Assembly: GCF_001436295.1 (NCBI RefSeq)
Contig: NZ_AYYY01000066.1
Coordinates: 1 to 36,087 of the forward strand
DNA length: 36,087 nucleotides
Direction: 5' to 3'
DNA from: Paucilactobacillus vaccinostercus DSM 20634
GTDB taxonomy: Bacteria; Bacillota; Bacilli; Lactobacillales; Lactobacillaceae
Part shown: positions 25,505 to 32,639 of the stretch, piece after piece
Layout: each line of letters starts with the position of its first letter
How positions within the stretch are numbered: position 1 is the first letter of the stretch
Translations under genes and position numbers: made by a program
Notes under the pieces: generated by a model
What the model was told of the DNA's origin: nothing
What the model saw: the letters and a program-made list of their open reading frames with translations, nothing else
Databases searched by the model: none

Positions 25505-26293
25505 TCATTCCACCTTTAACTTTTGTTCAATTTCTGCTCGTGTGACTAAATGTAATTCATCCATTAATTGGACAGCAAACGTTCCTGGCCGTTCCTCAGC
25601 GAGTTGCTCGGCAACAATTTGACCGGCCGTCGCAAAGACGGCGCAGGCCGTTTGAGCTGCCTCAAAGTAATCCGCAGTTACGGCCGCAAAGGCGCCCACA
25701 ATACTGCTCAACATGTCACCCGACCCAACATGGAGTTGGAAGAGTGGCGTTCCGTTCAAGACGTGCACGACCCGTTGTCCATCACTGATCACATCGGTTG
25801 GGCCGCTTAAAATAACGACACAGTGCTGCTTTTGCGCGCACGATTGGGCAATCAAATCCAGATCCTGGTTGCCTTCACCCGCATCAATGCCCTTCGCTTG
25901 CCAGTCAATACCCGCCAACGCCGCGATTTCCCCGGCATTGCCTCGAATAACATCGACTTGAAAATCGCTGAGTAGCTGGTTCGCGACGTCTAGCCGGTAT
26001 TGCACCGCCCCGACCGCCACCGGATCAATAATCAAGGGTTTGTGATACTGATTGGCGAGTTCACCCACGCGCTTAATCTGCGCGATTTGCCCCGTCGTAA
26101 AGGCGCCAAGATTCAGCGCAACGGCCGAACTCATTTGGACCATGGCCTCGGCTTCATCAATTTCTTCGGACATAATCGGGGACGCCCCAATGGCGTTAAT
26201 CCCATTGGCCACGTCTTGGACCGTCACAAAGTTAGAAATGTTAAACACGATTGGATTCTGGTTACGGACATCATCTAGTAATTTAGTTTGCAT
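25505..26293 (-). CDS. thiM: Hydroxyethylthiazole kinase ThiM, with Asp in the usual Cys position
   Basis: ThiM phosphorylates the thiazole moiety of thiamine for reuse. The 262-residue protein has the family N-terminus NISNFVTVQDVANGINAIGASPIM, the metal/substrate region IIDPVAVGA, and IRGNAGEIAALAG. The C-terminal loop reads GSGDM with Asp193 where characterised ThiM enzymes usually have Cys (GTGC); Asp is the residue used by other ribokinase-family kinases. ATG 26293 is chosen over 26311 because GGAGA lies 7 nt before it. First gene of the operon, behind a TPP riboswitch. Confidence 0.95.
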   Translation of the reverse strand: MQTKLLDDVRNQNPIVFNISNFVTVQDVANGINAIGASPIMSEEIDEAEAMVQMSSAVALNLGAFTTGQIAQIKRVGELANQYHKPLIIDPVAVGAVQYRLDVANQLLSDFQVDVIRGNAGEIAALAGIDWQAKGIDAGEGNQDLDLIAQSCAQKQHCVVILSGPTDVISDGQRVVHVLNGTPLFQLHVGSGDMLSSIVGAFAAVTADYFEAAQTACAVFATAGQIVAEQLAEERPGTFAVQLMDELHLVTRAEIEQKLKVE

Positions 26294-26410
26294 CACAAGG
26301 TCTCCTATCATCTATGCTCAATTTTCGAAACCAAATCGCCTGGCCCTGTACGTATCGCAAAAGGAGGGCCGTGCTGGATTAACGTTCATCTGGCACAGTC
26401 CCCCTACTTT

Positions 26411-26500
26411 CCACTTTCCTACGCAAGTCTGAACTTACAGGTTCAAAGGGATCGCGTTGCGCAAACGCGTCTCAGTTCTTCTCCGAACACCCCTAGTGTC
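26411..26500 (-). promoter_or_regulatory. TPP riboswitch (THI element) controlling thiMDE
   Basis: On the minus strand the conserved core is clear: GGGGTG, CTGAGA, CCCTTTGAACCTG and GCGTAGGAAAG. P1 pairs CACT (26495-26498) with AGTG (26412-26415). Downstream, GGCCCT can pair with AGGGCC as a hairpin near 26340-26370, and the adjoining CTCCT can alternatively pair with the thiM AGGAG. With no U-run, translational control is more likely than termination. The platform model is tentative. Confidence 0.93.
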
Positions 26501-26523
26501 AAATCGATTTAATTGTCGTCTTC

Positions 26524-26552
26524 ATGGTACCGTATGATAGCGCTTTGAGCAA
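26524..26552 (-). promoter_or_regulatory. Candidate promoter of the thiMDE operon
   Basis: TTGCTC (26547-26552), 17-nt spacer, TACCAT (26524-26529) on the minus strand, placed just before the riboswitch. Confidence 0.45.
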
Positions 26553-26583
26553 GCTATTTTCAGCGTTTCATTCCGCCCTTTTT

Positions 26584-26604
26584 AGAGATTAAATCTCTTT
26601 TTAG
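26584..26604 (+). other. Small hairpin with T-run in the thiM/MFS intergenic region
   Basis: AGAGAT, 3-nt loop, ATCTCT, then TTTTT on the plus strand. The shape is terminator-like but the stem is only 6 AT-rich bp and no plus-strand gene precedes it. The rest of 26553-26732 holds only the MFS promoter. Confidence 0.35.
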
Positions 26605-26626
26605 TATCATTTCAAACGCAAGATAG

Positions 26627-26655
26627 TTTACAGCGTCAGTAATAAGGACTATTGT
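26627..26655 (+). promoter_or_regulatory. Candidate promoter of the MFS transporter
   Basis: TTTACA (26627-26632), 17-nt spacer, TATTGT (26650-26655). A nearby TATAAC could be an alternative -10. Confidence 0.4.
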
Positions 26656-26732
26656 ATAACTCATCTTTGCATTTTTTAATTCGATAAATGCGTCCGCACC
26701 TATTATTCTGATATGAAAGCTGGTCTCCACCC

Positions 26733-27974
26733 TTGAACGTTTTCCAACATACCTTTTCGTCGCTACACACCAAGAATTTTCGCTACTTCTGGCTCGGACA
26801 AATTGTGTCCGTGATGGGCACTTGGGTGCAACGAACGGCCCAAACCTGGCTTGTCTACCAAATGACCGGTTCCGCCTTTCTCGTCGGTGTGCTATCCGCA
26901 TGCCAGTTCATCCCCATCTTGCTTCTGACACTCGTTGCCGGAACTATGATCGACCGCCATTCAAAGAAAAAGATCCTCATGACGACCCAAGCTGGCTTTC
27001 TGGTTCTCGGCATCATCATGACCGTTCTGGTGTACACAAAAGCCGTTCAATACTGGCAGGTTCTCCTGATCGCCATTGCCTATGGCATCTTACAAAGCTT
27101 TGATACCCCGACCCGCCAATCCTACGTGGTCGAGCTCGTCGGTCAAAAGGACCTTATGAACGGTATTTCACTGAACTCCACCGTTTTCAACCTCGCCAAA
27201 ATTGCGGGGCCATCCCTCGCCGGTATTTTAATGGTGAAGTTTAGCCTTGGCTTTTGTTTTCTAGTCGACGCCGTGAGCTATCTCGCCGTCTTATTAGGGC
27301 TATTTCTCATTCATCAGCCCGCCGTCGTCACCGCTGTTTCTCGGCAGAAGCACCTCTGGGAAGATGTCAAAGAAGGACTCGCCTATGTTTGGCAGCATCC
27401 CAATGTGCGTATGAGCGCGGAGTTAATGATTATCGTGTGCACGCTCAACTACAATAACAACGTCATTATTCCCATCTTTGCCAAAACCGTACTTCATTCC
27501 GGTGCTCAAACGTACGCTAGTTTACTATCGGCGACCGGAGTGGGCTCATTAGTAGCCGCATTTTTGATGAGCTATCTTTCCCGATTCGGGCTTCAGCGCA
27601 ACATCTACCTCGGTGTGGCACTGGGCACGGCCACACTCCAAGCGGCTATGATTTGGGTCCACAACTACACCCTCGCCATGATCGCGATGGTCGCCATCGG
27701 TTTTTGTAACATGATTTTCTTAAACCAGTCCAACGCTTCGTTTCAGTTTTCAATTCCCAACGGGCTGCGCGGCCGCGTCATGAGCGTGTATGTCCTGCTT
27801 AACCAAGGAACCACCCCCATCGGAAGCCTGTTTGTCGGTGGCGTCATGGACGTCGCTTCCGGAGGCTGGGGCTTTCCGGCATGTGGAATTTTGGCATTGC
27901 TATGCCTGTTACCACTGCTGTACTTTAACCGCCAGCTGGTTGGTAAGTGGCTTCATCCGCAAACAACGATCTAA
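26733..27974 (+). CDS. MFS transporter, MFS_3 / enterobactin-exporter-like family
   Basis: This 413-residue multi-pass membrane exporter probably has 12 helices. It has FRYFWLGQIVSVMGTWVQRTAQTWLVYQ at the N-terminus and the loop 2-3 motif GTMIDRHSKKKI. The FDTPTRQSYVVELV and LRGRVMSVYVLLNQGTTPIG blocks are typical of the MFS_3 (EntS-like) group. The start is TTG 26733; no strong ribosome site is seen (AGCTGG at distance), so an alternative start cannot be excluded. It stands alone, between thiM (divergent) and a bidirectional terminator. Substrate is not deducible; drug or metabolite efflux is a guess from the family. Confidence 0.85.
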   Translation: MNVFQHTFSSLHTKNFRYFWLGQIVSVMGTWVQRTAQTWLVYQMTGSAFLVGVLSACQFIPILLLTLVAGTMIDRHSKKKILMTTQAGFLVLGIIMTVLVYTKAVQYWQVLLIAIAYGILQSFDTPTRQSYVVELVGQKDLMNGISLNSTVFNLAKIAGPSLAGILMVKFSLGFCFLVDAVSYLAVLLGLFLIHQPAVVTAVSRQKHLWEDVKEGLAYVWQHPNVRMSAELMIIVCTLNYNNNVIIPIFAKTVLHSGAQTYASLLSATGVGSLVAAFLMSYLSRFGLQRNIYLGVALGTATLQAAMIWVHNYTLAMIAMVAIGFCNMIFLNQSNASFQFSIPNGLRGRVMSVYVLLNQGTTPIGSLFVGGVMDVASGGWGFPACGILALLCLLPLLYFNRQLVGKWLHPQTTI

Positions 27975-28018
27975 AATAAGACTCGGAAAAATGGCAATCA
28001 TTTTCCGAGTTTTATTTT
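27973..28018. terminator. Bidirectional terminator between the MFS gene and the SnoaL-like gene
   Basis: AAAATAAGACTCGGAAAA pairs with TTTTCCGAGTTTTATTTT around a 10-nt loop, with A/T runs on both sides. Confidence 0.9.
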
Positions 28019-28028
28019 GTAACCTTGG

Positions 28029-28613
28029 TTATTCAATCCACGCCTCAGCCGCATCGTAGATTGGCTGACACGTTTCTGGGCGGTCAGTACCAATGCCATC
28101 ATCGCCAATTTGACCTCCCGCCGCTAACCGCGTGTAGGCCAAAAAGCGATACGATGGGCGCAGGGCTAATGCCCGTTGCGTATCAATATGCAAATCGTCG
28201 CCTGGAATAGCGGGGGCTAGATCATCAGCCTCATCAATCGCGGCCATATTACTGATTTTCCAGACACCGTCGCGTTTTTCGACCTGGTAAATTAGGCGCA
28301 TAAACGATTCCAAAACGGCTAATTTACCCTCTAGTTTTAGCCAGTGTTTCGTCGTGCTGGGTAACTCCACGTATGCCCGATCGGCCGTTGAATTAAGGTG
28401 AACAATTGGGTTCCCCAAGCGGCTCACAATCGGTAACGAGCGATCAAAATCAACGGGTTGTTGACCAACAAACGTGCTAACTGGTCCGCTTTGCCAACTT
28501 GTTGTCACCGTCGCATCGGGCCAGTACGTCGCCAAATTTTCTTGATCTAAGTACCGTACTCGGGTCTGACGCTCCCAATTCACTAACTGACTAATTGCTT
28601 CAATATCACTCAT
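28029..28613 (-). CDS. SnoaL-like (NTF2-fold) protein
   Basis: This 194-residue protein has an NTF2-like SnoaL_4-type domain (IEAISQLVNWERQTRVRYLD, then ATVTTSWQSGPVSTFVG and a central beta-sheet region). Such domains occur in small-molecule cyclases, isomerases and dehydratases and in uncharacterised proteins. It is the second gene of an operon with an SDR reductase, starting 20 nt downstream. The start ATG 28613 has GGAGG at 8 nt; a longer frame to 28664 is rejected because it overlaps the SDR end without a ribosome site. A pairing of SDR and SnoaL proteins suggests a shared small-molecule substrate, identity unknown. Confidence 0.75.
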   Translation of the reverse strand: MSDIEAISQLVNWERQTRVRYLDQENLATYWPDATVTTSWQSGPVSTFVGQQPVDFDRSLPIVSRLGNPIVHLNSTADRAYVELPSTTKHWLKLEGKLAVLESFMRLIYQVEKRDGVWKISNMAAIDEADDLAPAIPGDDLHIDTQRALALRPSYRFLAYTRLAAGGQIGDDGIGTDRPETCQPIYDAAEAWIE

Positions 28614-28632
28614 CCTTGTTACCTCCACTTTA

Positions 28633-29355
28633 CTATTGTTGGACCTGCGAAATAACCGTTCCATCAGGGGCTAAAATTTCACCGTTGTGCTCCTGCCCAT
28701 CCAGCAGCAAATCGACAACCAACTGGCCTGCCACCTCAACAGTTTTCATGAACGGGCCCTGCATATGGTGGTTGATATCAGTGGAAACACCGCCTGGGAA
28801 AATACCGTAGATACTGAGCGGTTCTTCGTGCTGAATGAAGTCGGCCGCCATGAGCTGAATCAGCCCGTTGAGTGCGTACTTGGAAACACTGTACGCTAGG
28901 GGATGGTAGAACACCGTAGCACTGGCCGGACCAGTCAAATTCGCAATTTGACCATTATTATGTCGTAGTGTTGGAACTAGAGCCTTAATGAGGTTAAAAG
29001 TCCCCATCAAGTTCACATCTAGGGTCGTCTGGATTTCCGCCGTCGTCGTTTCCAACGCCCGTTTCGCCATGTCACCCGCAATGCCGGCATTATTGACCAA
29101 CAATTCTAGATCAGGGTACTGGGTCGCCACCAACTGTCCCGCTGCTTCGATACTGGCTAAATCGTTGAGGTCTATTGCCATCACGTCGAGCAACGTTGCC
29201 TCAATGCCGGCATCCACTAACGTTTGTTTGGCCGCCGTTCCCTGCGCGACGTTCCGGCACGCCATAACGACTTGGTACCCATGCTGAGCTAATTGACGCG
29301 TGATTTCGTACCCAATTCCTCGGTTGGCGCCGGTTACTAATGCTACTTTTTTCAT
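28633..29355 (-). CDS. Short-chain dehydrogenase/reductase (carbonyl-reductase-like)
   Basis: This 240-residue NAD(P)-dependent SDR has TGANRGIG (residues 8-15), NNAGIAG (88-94) and the catalytic YSVSK (Tyr155, Lys159). Arg12 and Arg34 (ACRN) favour NADPH. At the catalytic Ser position the sequence reads NLTGPAS, so Thr141/Gly142 replace the usual Ser, and Ser145 may substitute. ATG 29355 follows AGGAAG. It heads an operon with the SnoaL-like gene behind a strong promoter carrying palindromes. Likely reduces a ketone or aldehyde; substrate unknown. Confidence 0.88.
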   Translation of the reverse strand: MKKVALVTGANRGIGYEITRQLAQHGYQVVMACRNVAQGTAAKQTLVDAGIEATLLDVMAIDLNDLASIEAAGQLVATQYPDLELLVNNAGIAGDMAKRALETTTAEIQTTLDVNLMGTFNLIKALVPTLRHNNGQIANLTGPASATVFYHPLAYSVSKYALNGLIQLMAADFIQHEEPLSIYGIFPGGVSTDINHHMQGPFMKTVEVAGQLVVDLLLDGQEHNGEILAPDGTVISQVQQ

Positions 29356-29372
29356 GAGTTACTTCCTTTCAG

Positions 29373-29384
29373 TTGTAATTACAA
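29373..29384. promoter_or_regulatory. Palindrome TTGTAATTACAA in the SDR leader
   Basis: A perfect 12-bp palindrome about 12 nt downstream of the -10. It lies over the expected start region of the SDR transcript, so it could be an operator. Confidence 0.5.
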
Positions 29385-29395
29385 GTGTTTCAACT

Positions 29396-29424
29396 ATTGT
29401 ACTCTGTCACTGACAGGGTGTAAA
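29396..29424 (-). promoter_or_regulatory. SDR promoter with palindrome in the spacer
   Basis: TTTACA (29419-29424), 17-nt spacer, TACAAT (29396-29401) on the minus strand. The spacer contains CTGTCACTGACAG (29404-29416), two 6-bp half-sites in exact inverted symmetry around one base, a classic repressor-site layout. Confidence 0.75.
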
Positions 29425-29437
29425 GTTCTTCGCACAA

Positions 29438-29477
29438 CAAAACGCCAACGATCCCTAACTAAGGGTCGCTGGCGTTG
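29438..29477 (-). terminator. Terminator after etfA
   Basis: AACGCCAGCGACCCT pairs with AGGGATCGTTGGCGTT (one bulge) on the minus strand, followed by a TT-rich stretch. The plus strand also ends with TTTTT. It closes the acyl-CoA dehydrogenase-etfBA operon. Confidence 0.8.
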
Positions 29478-29481
29478 ATTT

Positions 29482-30447
29482 TTAAACTCTTGTACTACTT
29501 AACAGGGCATCCATGAAATCATTGGCATCCCCAACGTACGCATAATCTGATTTGGTAAAAATGGGCGCATCCGGATCGGTATTTACCGAAACAATCGTCT
29601 TCGCATTTTCAATTCCCACTAGGTACTGGGTGGCCCCCGAGATACCAAAGTTAATCAATAAATCGGGTGCAATAGACTGGCCGCTTTGTCCAATTTGGCT
29701 TTCATGCCCAAATTCTGCGTGATCGGTTAATGGTCGAGAAACACCGACCATTCCGCCCAAACGAGCCGCTAATTTCTGTGCTTTTTCGATCAGTTGCGGG
29801 TTATCGGCCCCCCGTCCTAAGGCAATCACCACACTGGCATCACTAATGTTGGCCGAGCTACTGATAATTGGTGTCGGTTTTTCCATCTTAATGTGTGCTT
29901 CTGGATGAAATTCAAAGTCCACGTTTGTTACTTGCGTAGCAGCCTGTGCTGGTTCAGCCTGAAATACATTGGGCCGGACCGTTGCCATTTGTGGCCGCCG
30001 ATCCGCGCAAATGATTTCACACATGATGTCATCACCGTAAGTTGGTTTCACTTGAACCAGTGTGTCACCATCAAAGTAGACGTCTAAACAGTCCGCCGTT
30101 AACCCTGTTTGGAGCTTTGCCTGTAACCGTGGGGCCACCGACCGCCCAACCACTGTTGCTGGAATCAGCATGCTGTTAGGTTGAACCTGTTCCACGACCT
30201 GATAGAGGCCATCCGCAATCTCGGTGTCCGTCGCTGCCGCAAACCGGTCGTCGGCTAACACCAAAATTTCATCGGGACCGTACTGTTTGACCGTCGCAAC
30301 GGTTTGGTCCGCGTCGCTGGTCGGCAATAGGGCCACCACACGCTGACCGTTCGCAATTGCTCTGGCCTTGGTAATCAGTTGTAAACTGGTCGGTTCCACC
30401 ATCGAACCGTCCGTTTGCACATAAACTGCAATCATTGATTGTGCCAT
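29482..30447 (-). CDS. etfA: Electron transfer flavoprotein alpha subunit (FixB-like)
   Basis: EtfA carries FAD and, with EtfB, accepts electrons from acyl-CoA dehydrogenase. The 321-residue protein has an N-terminal nucleotide-binding-like half (MIAVYVQTDGSMVEP). Its C-terminal FAD domain has VVIALGRGADNP, VGVSRPLTDHAEFGHESQIGQSGQSIAPDLLINFGISGATQYLVG and SVNTDPDAPIFTKSDY. ATG 30447 follows GGGGTGA; the longer upstream frame (to 30603) overlaps etfB and lacks the family sequence. It is last in the acd-etfB-etfA operon with a 13-nt gap. Confidence 0.94.
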   Translation of the reverse strand: MAQSMIAVYVQTDGSMVEPTSLQLITKARAIANGQRVVALLPTSDADQTVATVKQYGPDEILVLADDRFAAATDTEIADGLYQVVEQVQPNSMLIPATVVGRSVAPRLQAKLQTGLTADCLDVYFDGDTLVQVKPTYGDDIMCEIICADRRPQMATVRPNVFQAEPAQAATQVTNVDFEFHPEAHIKMEKPTPIISSSANISDASVVIALGRGADNPQLIEKAQKLAARLGGMVGVSRPLTDHAEFGHESQIGQSGQSIAPDLLINFGISGATQYLVGIENAKTIVSVNTDPDAPIFTKSDYAYVGDANDFMDALLSSTRV

Positions 30448-30460
30448 TTTATTCACCCCG

Positions 30461-31237
30461 CTAATTTCGAATCCGCGCCAGCAGTTCTTTAACTGCCGTT
30501 GCACTGTCATCACTGAGTTGAACCGTTTGACGGCCCTCACGTTTTGGTGCGTATACCTTTTGTACCGTGGTTGGCGAACCGGCCTGACCAATGCGCGTTG
30601 CATCTAAGTCGAGGTCGTGTTCCGTCCACACGTCGATTGGTTTTTCAAAACTGGTTTGAATGTTAACCGGCGTTTCGTAGCGTGGGGTGTTTAATTCACT
30701 GCGCACCATTACAACGGCTGGCAATGTCACTTGGACACTTTGCGTCGCGCCATCCAATAGGCGTTGGCCGTACAAGGTGTGTTCATCGACAAACCGCAGT
30801 TCTTCAGCAAAGGTGACTTGGGGCACGTTTAAGTACTCGGCCACGATCGGTCCGACTTGACCGGTATCCGCATCGACTGATTGACGTCCCAGCAATACCA
30901 AATCTACGCCACCAATTTTTTTAATTGCCTGACTGATTGGATAGCCGGTTGCGAGGGTATCGGCGCCCCCAAAGGCCCGTGAGCTGAGGAGAATAGCCCG
31001 ATCAGCCCCCATTGCGAGACCGTCGCGCAGCGAACTCATGTATCCGTCCGGCCCCATGCTCAGCAAAATAACTTCTCCGCCAAGTTGATCTTTAATCCGG
31101 AGTGCTTCTTCGATCGCATTTTTATCAAATGGATTGATGACCCCTTCGACATTATCCCGCACCATATTGTTCGTCTTGGGATCGATTTTGACCGAATCAC
31201 TTTTTGGTACCTGTTTAATGCAGACCACAATTTTCAT
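30461..31237 (-). CDS. etfB: Electron transfer flavoprotein beta subunit (FixA-like)
   Basis: EtfB pairs with EtfA to shuttle electrons from the flavoprotein dehydrogenase encoded just upstream. The 258-residue protein begins MKIVVCIKQVPKSDSVKID and has NPFDKNAIEEALRIKD. GRQSVDADTGQVGPIVAEYL is the ETF-beta nucleotide-binding signature, and the DADTGQVGP form is common in anaerobe-type ETFs. ATG 31237 lies 5 nt after GGGGGTGA; the GTG at 31246 would fall inside this site. It starts 12 nt after the dehydrogenase gene. Whether the complex bifurcates electrons cannot be decided from sequence here. Confidence 0.94.
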   Translation of the reverse strand: MKIVVCIKQVPKSDSVKIDPKTNNMVRDNVEGVINPFDKNAIEEALRIKDQLGGEVILLSMGPDGYMSSLRDGLAMGADRAILLSSRAFGGADTLATGYPISQAIKKIGGVDLVLLGRQSVDADTGQVGPIVAEYLNVPQVTFAEELRFVDEHTLYGQRLLDGATQSVQVTLPAVVMVRSELNTPRYETPVNIQTSFEKPIDVWTEHDLDLDATRIGQAGSPTTVQKVYAPKREGRQTVQLSDDSATAVKELLARIRN

Positions 31238-31249
31238 GTTGTTCACCCC

Positions 31250-32371
31250 CTACTGATTAACCTGTTTCAGTGCAATTTCACCGCTCATCCGTTCTACCGT
31301 ACCTTCAGCAATTTCCATAGCCCGCGCATCACGAATGAGGTGTTCGATCGGATACTCGCGACTATACCCGTAGCCGGCCAGTACTTGAAGCGCCATATCG
31401 CCGCACCGGACCGCCGCACGACTTCCGTACGATTTTGCCATCGCGGCAACTTGGGCATACGACTGTCCCGTGATCTTCAACTGAGCCGCATGCTGATACA
31501 GTAGCTCAGTGTTCTGACGGGCAATCGCGATTTCTGAAATTTTTTCTTGAATGGTTTGTAATTCATAAAGCGGGGTATCGAGTGCTTTACGCTGCTTCGA
31601 ATAGTCGACCGCAATCTGTAATTCGTGTTCCATAATGCCCGTGAGGACGGCGCCCATCAAAATCCGCGCGTCGTCGTGGGCGTTATTGCCGATTTCGAGG
31701 CCTTGGCCGATCTGACCAAGTAGGTGGTAACCCGGCACCTTGATATGATCCATCACAATTTCGCCAACGGGTGTTCCGCGTAGACCAATGAAGTCTTCAC
31801 GCTTTCCAAATGAAAAACCAGGCATATCCTGATCCACGACAAACACGGCCATTTGATCATCTTCCGTTTTAGCCAACACACAGTATACCTGGGCGAGTCC
31901 GCCGTTCGTGATCATAATTTTATCGCCGGTAATGATCCAATCATCGCCACTCTTCACAGCCCGTGTAGCAATCCCACGTGGGTTTGAGCCCCCAGACGAT
32001 TCAGTCTGCGAAAAGGCAAAAATTCGGTGGGCTGCACTCGTGAGATATTCATCCTTTAAGCGCTGGTCACCATACTTTAAAAGCTGTTCCAACGTCTTAA
32101 AGTGGCCTTCCAGTGTAACTGCCATGCTGGCATTACCAATGGCCATCAGGTGAATTGCCTTGGCAACGCTGTCATAGCTAAAGCCTGCTCCGCCATATTC
32201 ACGCGGTAGTGTCATTGTTAACAAGCCATTATCGATCACTTTTTGGAATAAGCCTTGCGGATAATCACCCTGGGCGTCGATTTCCATATCCAGCGGTGCT
32301 AGTTCGTTTTCGGTAAATTCACGGACCATTCTATGCAACATTGAAGCCGCCATTTTTTCTTGGTTTTCCAT
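31250..32371 (-). CDS. Acyl-CoA dehydrogenase (FAD)
   Basis: This 373-residue acyl-CoA dehydrogenase oxidises or, in reverse, reduces an acyl/enoyl-CoA using FAD, passing electrons to EtfAB. It shows the N-terminal helical domain, FSQTESSGGSNPRGIATRAV (flavin/substrate region, Q-T-E-x-x-x-G), and a C-terminal QVLAGYGYSREYPIEHLIRDARAMEIAEGT block. Glu356 (IAEGT) sits where short-chain dehydrogenases carry the catalytic base. ATG 32371 follows AAGGGGTGG. A strong promoter lies upstream. No CoA ligase, enoyl hydratase or thiolase is nearby, so the substrate and physiological role in a lactobacillus are unclear. Confidence 0.93.
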   Translation of the reverse strand: MENQEKMAASMLHRMVREFTENELAPLDMEIDAQGDYPQGLFQKVIDNGLLTMTLPREYGGAGFSYDSVAKAIHLMAIGNASMAVTLEGHFKTLEQLLKYGDQRLKDEYLTSAAHRIFAFSQTESSGGSNPRGIATRAVKSGDDWIITGDKIMITNGGLAQVYCVLAKTEDDQMAVFVVDQDMPGFSFGKREDFIGLRGTPVGEIVMDHIKVPGYHLLGQIGQGLEIGNNAHDDARILMGAVLTGIMEHELQIAVDYSKQRKALDTPLYELQTIQEKISEIAIARQNTELLYQHAAQLKITGQSYAQVAAMAKSYGSRAAVRCGDMALQVLAGYGYSREYPIEHLIRDARAMEIAEGTVERMSGEIALKQVNQ

Positions 32372-32418
32372 TCCGTGCCACCCCTTTTAGTTTAATAATT
32401 CACAATCTCTCATCTTCT

Positions 32419-32447
32419 ATTGTATATTCCATTATTATATTAGTCAA
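32419..32447 (-). promoter_or_regulatory. Promoter of the acyl-CoA dehydrogenase-etfBA operon
   Basis: TTGACT (32442-32447), 17-nt spacer, TACAAT (32419-32424) on the minus strand; leader about 45 nt. Confidence 0.75.
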
Positions 32448-32479
32448 TACATACGATTAGAATTTTTAAAAAGGGATGA

Positions 32480-32508
32480 TTGACGCGAGAAAACTCAGCC
32501 CTTACAAT
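32480..32508 (+). promoter_or_regulatory. Promoter of tenA
   Basis: TTGACG (32480-32485), 17-nt spacer, TACAAT (32503-32508). The TPP riboswitch begins about 10 nt downstream, so the start site is at its 5' edge. Confidence 0.8.
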
Positions 32509-32519
32509 GAACGTGATCT

Positions 32520-32630
32520 GTCTGGGGTGCCACGTGCTGAGAAATACCCATTGAACCTGAAGCAGTTAATACTGACGCAGGGAGACAATGCGCTGAACCG
32601 GCCTCGCGACAGGTACAAAATAAAACGAGG
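32520..32630 (+). promoter_or_regulatory. TPP riboswitch (THI element) of tenA with Shine-Dalgarno sequester
   Basis: Core sequences TCTGGGGTGC, CTGAGA, ACCCATTGAACCTGA and GACGCAGGGAG match the THI box. P1 pairs GTCT (32520-32523) with AGAC (32583-32586). Downstream, CCTCG (32602-32606) can pair with CGAGG (32626-32630), the ribosome site of tenA, implying translational shut-off when TPP binds. Confidence 0.93.
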
Positions 32631-32639
32631 TGTCTTACT

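Noticed and set aside
26560-26901. 113-residue minus-strand frame upstream of thiM
   Set aside because: It runs antisense through the MFS start, with no ribosome site or family resemblance.
30448-30603. N-terminal extension of EtfA
   Set aside because: It overlaps etfB and lacks family sequence; ATG 30447 has a good ribosome site.
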